Below are positions 29,762-32,349 of a DNA stretch of 32,349 nt, one piece after another; positions within the stretch are counted from its first letter, which is position 1, and every line of letters begins with the position of its first letter. The translations under genes were made by a program, and so were the position numbers. The stretch is from an uncultured Oscillospiraceae bacterium. Lineage in GTDB: Bacteria > Bacillota > Clostridia > Oscillospirales > Oscillospiraceae. The DNA is taken from contig CALWXD010000136.1 of the NCBI GenBank assembly GCA_944385425.1, positions 1 to 32,349 on the forward strand. Reading direction: 5' to 3'. The notes under the pieces were generated by a model. The model had not been told where the DNA came from and ran no database searches. It saw only the letters and a list, made by a program, of their open reading frames with translations.

Positions 29762-30862
29762 ATGGACGCAGAGCTGTTTTTAAAAAATGAGGAGCGGGCG
29801 GTCTTCCGGCTCAGGGAGCTGTACCGCCGGCACGGGTATCTCCCCTATAAGATGAGCAAGTTTGAGGAGTATGACCTGTATGTGCGCAACAAGAGCTTTC
29901 TTGTCAGCGACCATATCCTCACCTTTACCGACGTGGACGGAAAGCTGATGGCCCTCAAGCCGGACGTGACCCTCTCCATCCTGAAAAACTGTCCGGGCGG
30001 GCCGGGGCTGCAGAAGGTATATTACCACGAAAATGTCTACCGCACCTCCCCCGCCTCCCACGGCTACCGGGAGATCATGCAGGCGGGGCTGGAGTGCATC
30101 GGCACGCTGGACGACTATGCGGTGGGCGAGGTGGTAATGCTGGCAGCCAGGAGCCTGGAGACCATCAGCGGCCAGTATCTGCTGGATCTCAGCCACCTGG
30201 GCGTTGTAGCCGGCATTCTGGCGGCAGCGGCACTGACGGAGGAGGAGCGCCAGGCAGCTCTCACCGCCATGGGGCAGAAAAACGCCCCGGCCCTGCGGCA
30301 GCTGTGCCGGGAGGGCCGGCTGCCGGAGGACGCAGCCCGGCAGCTGGAGCAGCTGGCCAATCTCTATGGTCCGCCGGCGGAGGTCCTGCCTCTTTTGGAG
30401 CAGATGGACCTGCCCGCCGCCTCGGCCCAGGCTCTGGCGGAGCTGAAGGCCCTGTGCGCTCTGCTGGGGCAGTATGGCCTGGGGGACCGGCTGCGGCTGG
30501 ACTTCTCCATTGTCAACGACATGAACTACTACAGCGGCATCATCTTCCGGGGCTACCTCCCGGGCCTTGCCAGCGGCGTGCTGGCCGGCGGACGGTACGA
30601 CAACCTGCTGCGGAAGATGGGACGGGAGGGCGGCGCCATCGGCTTTGCGGTCTATCTCGACCAGCTGGAGCGGTACAACACCCCCCCAAGGGGCTGCGAC
30701 GTGGACGTGCTGCTGCTCTATGACGACAGCCGCACCGCCGGCGATGTGGCCGCCGCGGCCAACGCCCTGCTGGCCGCGGGCAGGACGGTCCGGGCGGAGC
30801 GGGAGATCCCGGGGGGGCTGCAGTACCGGGAGGTACGGGACATGCGGAAGGAGGCGCGGTAA
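29762..30862 (+). CDS. hisZ: ATP phosphoribosyltransferase regulatory subunit HisZ
   Basis: Histidyl-tRNA synthetase-like protein with no synthetase role; it forms the hetero-octamer that activates and confers histidine feedback on short HisG. The 366-residue protein shows class II synthetase motifs: GYLPYKMSKFEEYDLY, LKPDVTLSILKNC and YYHENVYRTSP near the N-terminus, and late GGRYDNLLRKMGREGGAIGFAVYLDQLERY. The anticodon-binding domain of true HisRS is missing or very reduced, as in HisZ. The immediate hisG neighbour is of the short type. The ATG follows a GGAGGGAGGG region. Confidence 0.95.
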   Translation: MDAELFLKNEERAVFRLRELYRRHGYLPYKMSKFEEYDLYVRNKSFLVSDHILTFTDVDGKLMALKPDVTLSILKNCPGGPGLQKVYYHENVYRTSPASHGYREIMQAGLECIGTLDDYAVGEVVMLAARSLETISGQYLLDLSHLGVVAGILAAAALTEEERQAALTAMGQKNAPALRQLCREGRLPEDAARQLEQLANLYGPPAEVLPLLEQMDLPAASAQALAELKALCALLGQYGLGDRLRLDFSIVNDMNYYSGIIFRGYLPGLASGVLAGGRYDNLLRKMGREGGAIGFAVYLDQLERYNTPPRGCDVDVLLLYDDSRTAGDVAAAANALLAAGRTVRAEREIPGGLQYREVRDMRKEAR

Positions 30863-30863
30863 G

Positions 30864-31499
30864 ATGACGGTTTTGAACATTGCCCTGCCCAAGGGGCGCC
30901 TGGGGGAAAAGGTCTACCGCATCTTCAAATCCGTGGGCTACGACTGCCCCGCTATTGAGGAGGAAAACCGCAAGCTGGTGTTCGAAAACCCGGAGAAGGG
31001 CATCCGCTATTTCTGGGTCAAGCCCTCGGATGTGGCCATCTATGTGGAGCGGGGGGCGGCAGACATCGGCGTAGCCGGGAAGGACATCCTGCTGGAGTAC
31101 GCCCCGGACGTATATGAGCTGGCGGACCTTGGCATCGGCAGATGCCGGATGTGCGTGGCAGGAAAGAAGGATTTCCGCGACGACCTGGATACCACGCTGC
31201 GGGTGGCCACCAAATTCCCCCGGATCGCCCGCACCTACTACAGCTCCCTCAGCCGGGACATCGACATCATCAAGCTCAACGGCTCCATCGAAATCGCCCC
31301 CCTGCTGGGGCTCAGCGATGTGATCGTGGATATTGTGGAGACCGGGCGCACCCTGCTGGAAAACGGCCTGGAGCTCAAGGAGGAGATCGTCCCCATCAGC
31401 GCCCGGCTCGTGGCCAACAAGGTCAGCTATAAATTTAAAAACGACGCCATCCGGCAGTTGGTGGAGGCCGTGGAGCGCTGCCAGCCGGAGGAGGCGTAA
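30864..31499 (+). CDS. hisG: ATP phosphoribosyltransferase catalytic subunit, short form
   Basis: First step of histidine synthesis: ATP plus PRPP to phosphoribosyl-ATP. The 211-residue protein lacks the C-terminal regulatory domain of long HisG (about 290 residues), consistent with dependence on HisZ. It has LNIALPKGRLGEKVY at the start, ERGAADIGVAGKDIL, and VDIVETGRTLLENGLE, the PRPP-binding loop. The ATG at 30864 lies one base after the hisZ stop, with AAGGAGG inside the hisZ end. Confidence 0.97.
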   Translation: MTVLNIALPKGRLGEKVYRIFKSVGYDCPAIEEENRKLVFENPEKGIRYFWVKPSDVAIYVERGAADIGVAGKDILLEYAPDVYELADLGIGRCRMCVAGKKDFRDDLDTTLRVATKFPRIARTYYSSLSRDIDIIKLNGSIEIAPLLGLSDVIVDIVETGRTLLENGLELKEEIVPISARLVANKVSYKFKNDAIRQLVEAVERCQPEEA

Positions 31500-31510
31500 G
31501 GAGCGAGCCT

Positions 31511-32349
31511 ATGATCCGAATTTTATCCTATGGAGAGGTCTCCCCGGAGGAGATCCTTGCCCGGTCGGAATCCACGGTGGACGTGTCCGCCGCCGTCCGG
31601 GACATCATTGCCGCCGTCCGCCGGGATGGGGACGCGGCCCTGCTGGAGTTTGCCCGCCGCTTTGACGGCGCGGCCCCCCAGCGCCTGGAGGTGACGGCAG
31701 AGGAGCTGGACGCCGCCGTGGACGCCCTGGACCGGGACCTGCTGGCCGTCTTTCAGGAGGCGGAGGAGCGCATCCGAGCCTTCCACAGCCGCCAGGTACG
31801 AAACAGCTTTCTCATCAGCGACACGGACGGGGTGATCCTGGGGCAGAAGGTGATGCCCATTGAGCGGGTGGGCCTCTACATCCCCGGCGGCACCGCCGCC
31901 TACCCCTCCAGCGTCCTCATGAACTGCATCCCGGCCAAGATCGCCGGCTGCGGGGAAATCGTCATGGTCTCCCCTCCATCCCGGGGCGGGGACATCGACG
32001 GCGTGATCCTGGCCGCGGCCCGCATCGCCGGGGTGGACCGGGTGTTCCGGGTGGGGGGCGCCCAGGCGGTGGCCGCCCTGGCCTATGGCACGGAGAGCAT
32101 CCCCCGGGTGGATAAGATCACCGGCCCGGGCAACGCCTATGTGGCGGAGGCCAAGCGGCAGGTGTTCGGCCAGGTGGCCATCGATATGATCGCCGGCCCC
32201 AGCGAGATCCTGATTGTGGCCGACGGCGGCAGCGACGCCGCCCAGGCGGCGGCCGACATGCTCAGCCAGGCCGAGCACGACAGGATGGCCAGCGCCGTGC
32301 TGGTCACCGACAGCGCCGCGCTGGCCCGGGCCGTCCAGGCGGAGCTGGA
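31511..32349 (+). CDS. hisD: Histidinol dehydrogenase (N-terminal part, runs off the window)
   Basis: Oxidises histidinol to histidine in two NAD-dependent steps. About 279 codons of an expected 430 are present; the gene is cut by the right edge, not broken. Segments seen: VGLYIPGGTAAYPSSVLMN, VDKITGPGNAYVAEAKR, AIDMIAGPSEILIVAD and SQAEHD, which supplies zinc-binding Gln and His. It starts 11 bases after hisG with an AAGGAG site, so hisZ-hisG-hisD is one operon. No frameshift is seen. Confidence 0.97.
   Translation, partial: MIRILSYGEVSPEEILARSESTVDVSAAVRDIIAAVRRDGDAALLEFARRFDGAAPQRLEVTAEELDAAVDALDRDLLAVFQEAEERIRAFHSRQVRNSFLISDTDGVILGQKVMPIERVGLYIPGGTAAYPSSVLMNCIPAKIAGCGEIVMVSPPSRGGDIDGVILAAARIAGVDRVFRVGGAQAVAALAYGTESIPRVDKITGPGNAYVAEAKRQVFGQVAIDMIAGPSEILIVADGGSDAAQAAADMLSQAEHDRMASAVLVTDSAALARAVQAEL

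Noticed and set aside
1..32349. Mobile element, prophage, CRISPR array, toxin-antitoxin or biosynthetic cluster
   Set aside because: No transposase, integrase, repeat-spacer pattern, toxin pair or megasynthase was seen; composition and codon use look uniform apart from short AT-rich promoter regions.

Overview
This is a GC-rich window of ordinary bacterial chromosome. It looks like an anaerobic clostridium of the Bacillota, probably in or near the Oscillospirales. The evidence is oxidative ornithine fermentation genes, rubrerythrin, a type III glutamine synthetase, the short HisG plus HisZ arrangement, a T-box leader, a ZTP riboswitch, strong AGGAGG ribosome binding sites and consensus sigma-A promoters. 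The lineage is inferred from gene content; no rRNA is present. I see no tRNA, insertion sequence, phage gene, integrase or CRISPR array.

Layout. (1) 1-2.9 kb: minus-strand ornithine-fermentation genes ord-ortA-ortB (ortB runs off the left edge), divergent from a LysR regulator; the two promoters overlap at their -10 boxes. A 54-residue membrane protein follows. (2) 3.2-5.4 kb: a ZTP (pfl) riboswitch with terminator controls a two-gene purine unit, a PurO-type IMP cyclohydrolase and a stand-alone AICAR transformylase, which together replace bifunctional PurH. (3) 5.4-9.3 kb: a zinc-ribbon protein, an ECF sigma factor with a membrane-anchored partner, and a large secreted serine hydrolase of the class C beta-lactamase fold. 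(4) 9.4-13.8 kb: a redox and sulfur operon trx-rhodanese-CoA-disulfide reductase-rubrerythrin. Its promoter has a perfect CRP-type palindrome near -41.5, and a Crp/Fnr regulator with a CRP-like recognition helix lies just upstream with a GNAT acetyltransferase. (5) 13.8-19.9 kb: type III glutamine synthetase and asparagine synthetase, the latter behind an asparagine-specifier T-box, divergent from CTP synthase. (6) 19.9-25 kb: a complete branched-chain amino acid ABC transporter, livJ-livH-livM-livG-livF. (7) 25.2-27.4 kb: a two-component system with a shortened KdpD-like kinase, and an orphan OadG-like membrane protein. (8) 27.5-29.1 kb: moaC-mogA-MOSC molybdenum cofactor genes. (9) 29.2-32.3 kb: ridA, and the start of a histidine operon hisZ-hisG-hisD (hisD runs off the right edge).

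The content is mostly amino-acid and nitrogen metabolism. Ornithine is fermented to alanine and acetyl-CoA. Glutamine made by the synthetase supplies amide nitrogen to AsnB and PyrG. The Liv system probably imports branched-chain or related amino acids. The most interesting material is regulatory: a ZTP antitermination switch on a split PurH, an Asn T-box, a predicted class II Crp-type promoter beside its likely regulator, overlapping divergent promoters at ord/lysR, and several unassigned inverted or direct repeats. I do not see convincing evidence for a wholly new multi-gene system.
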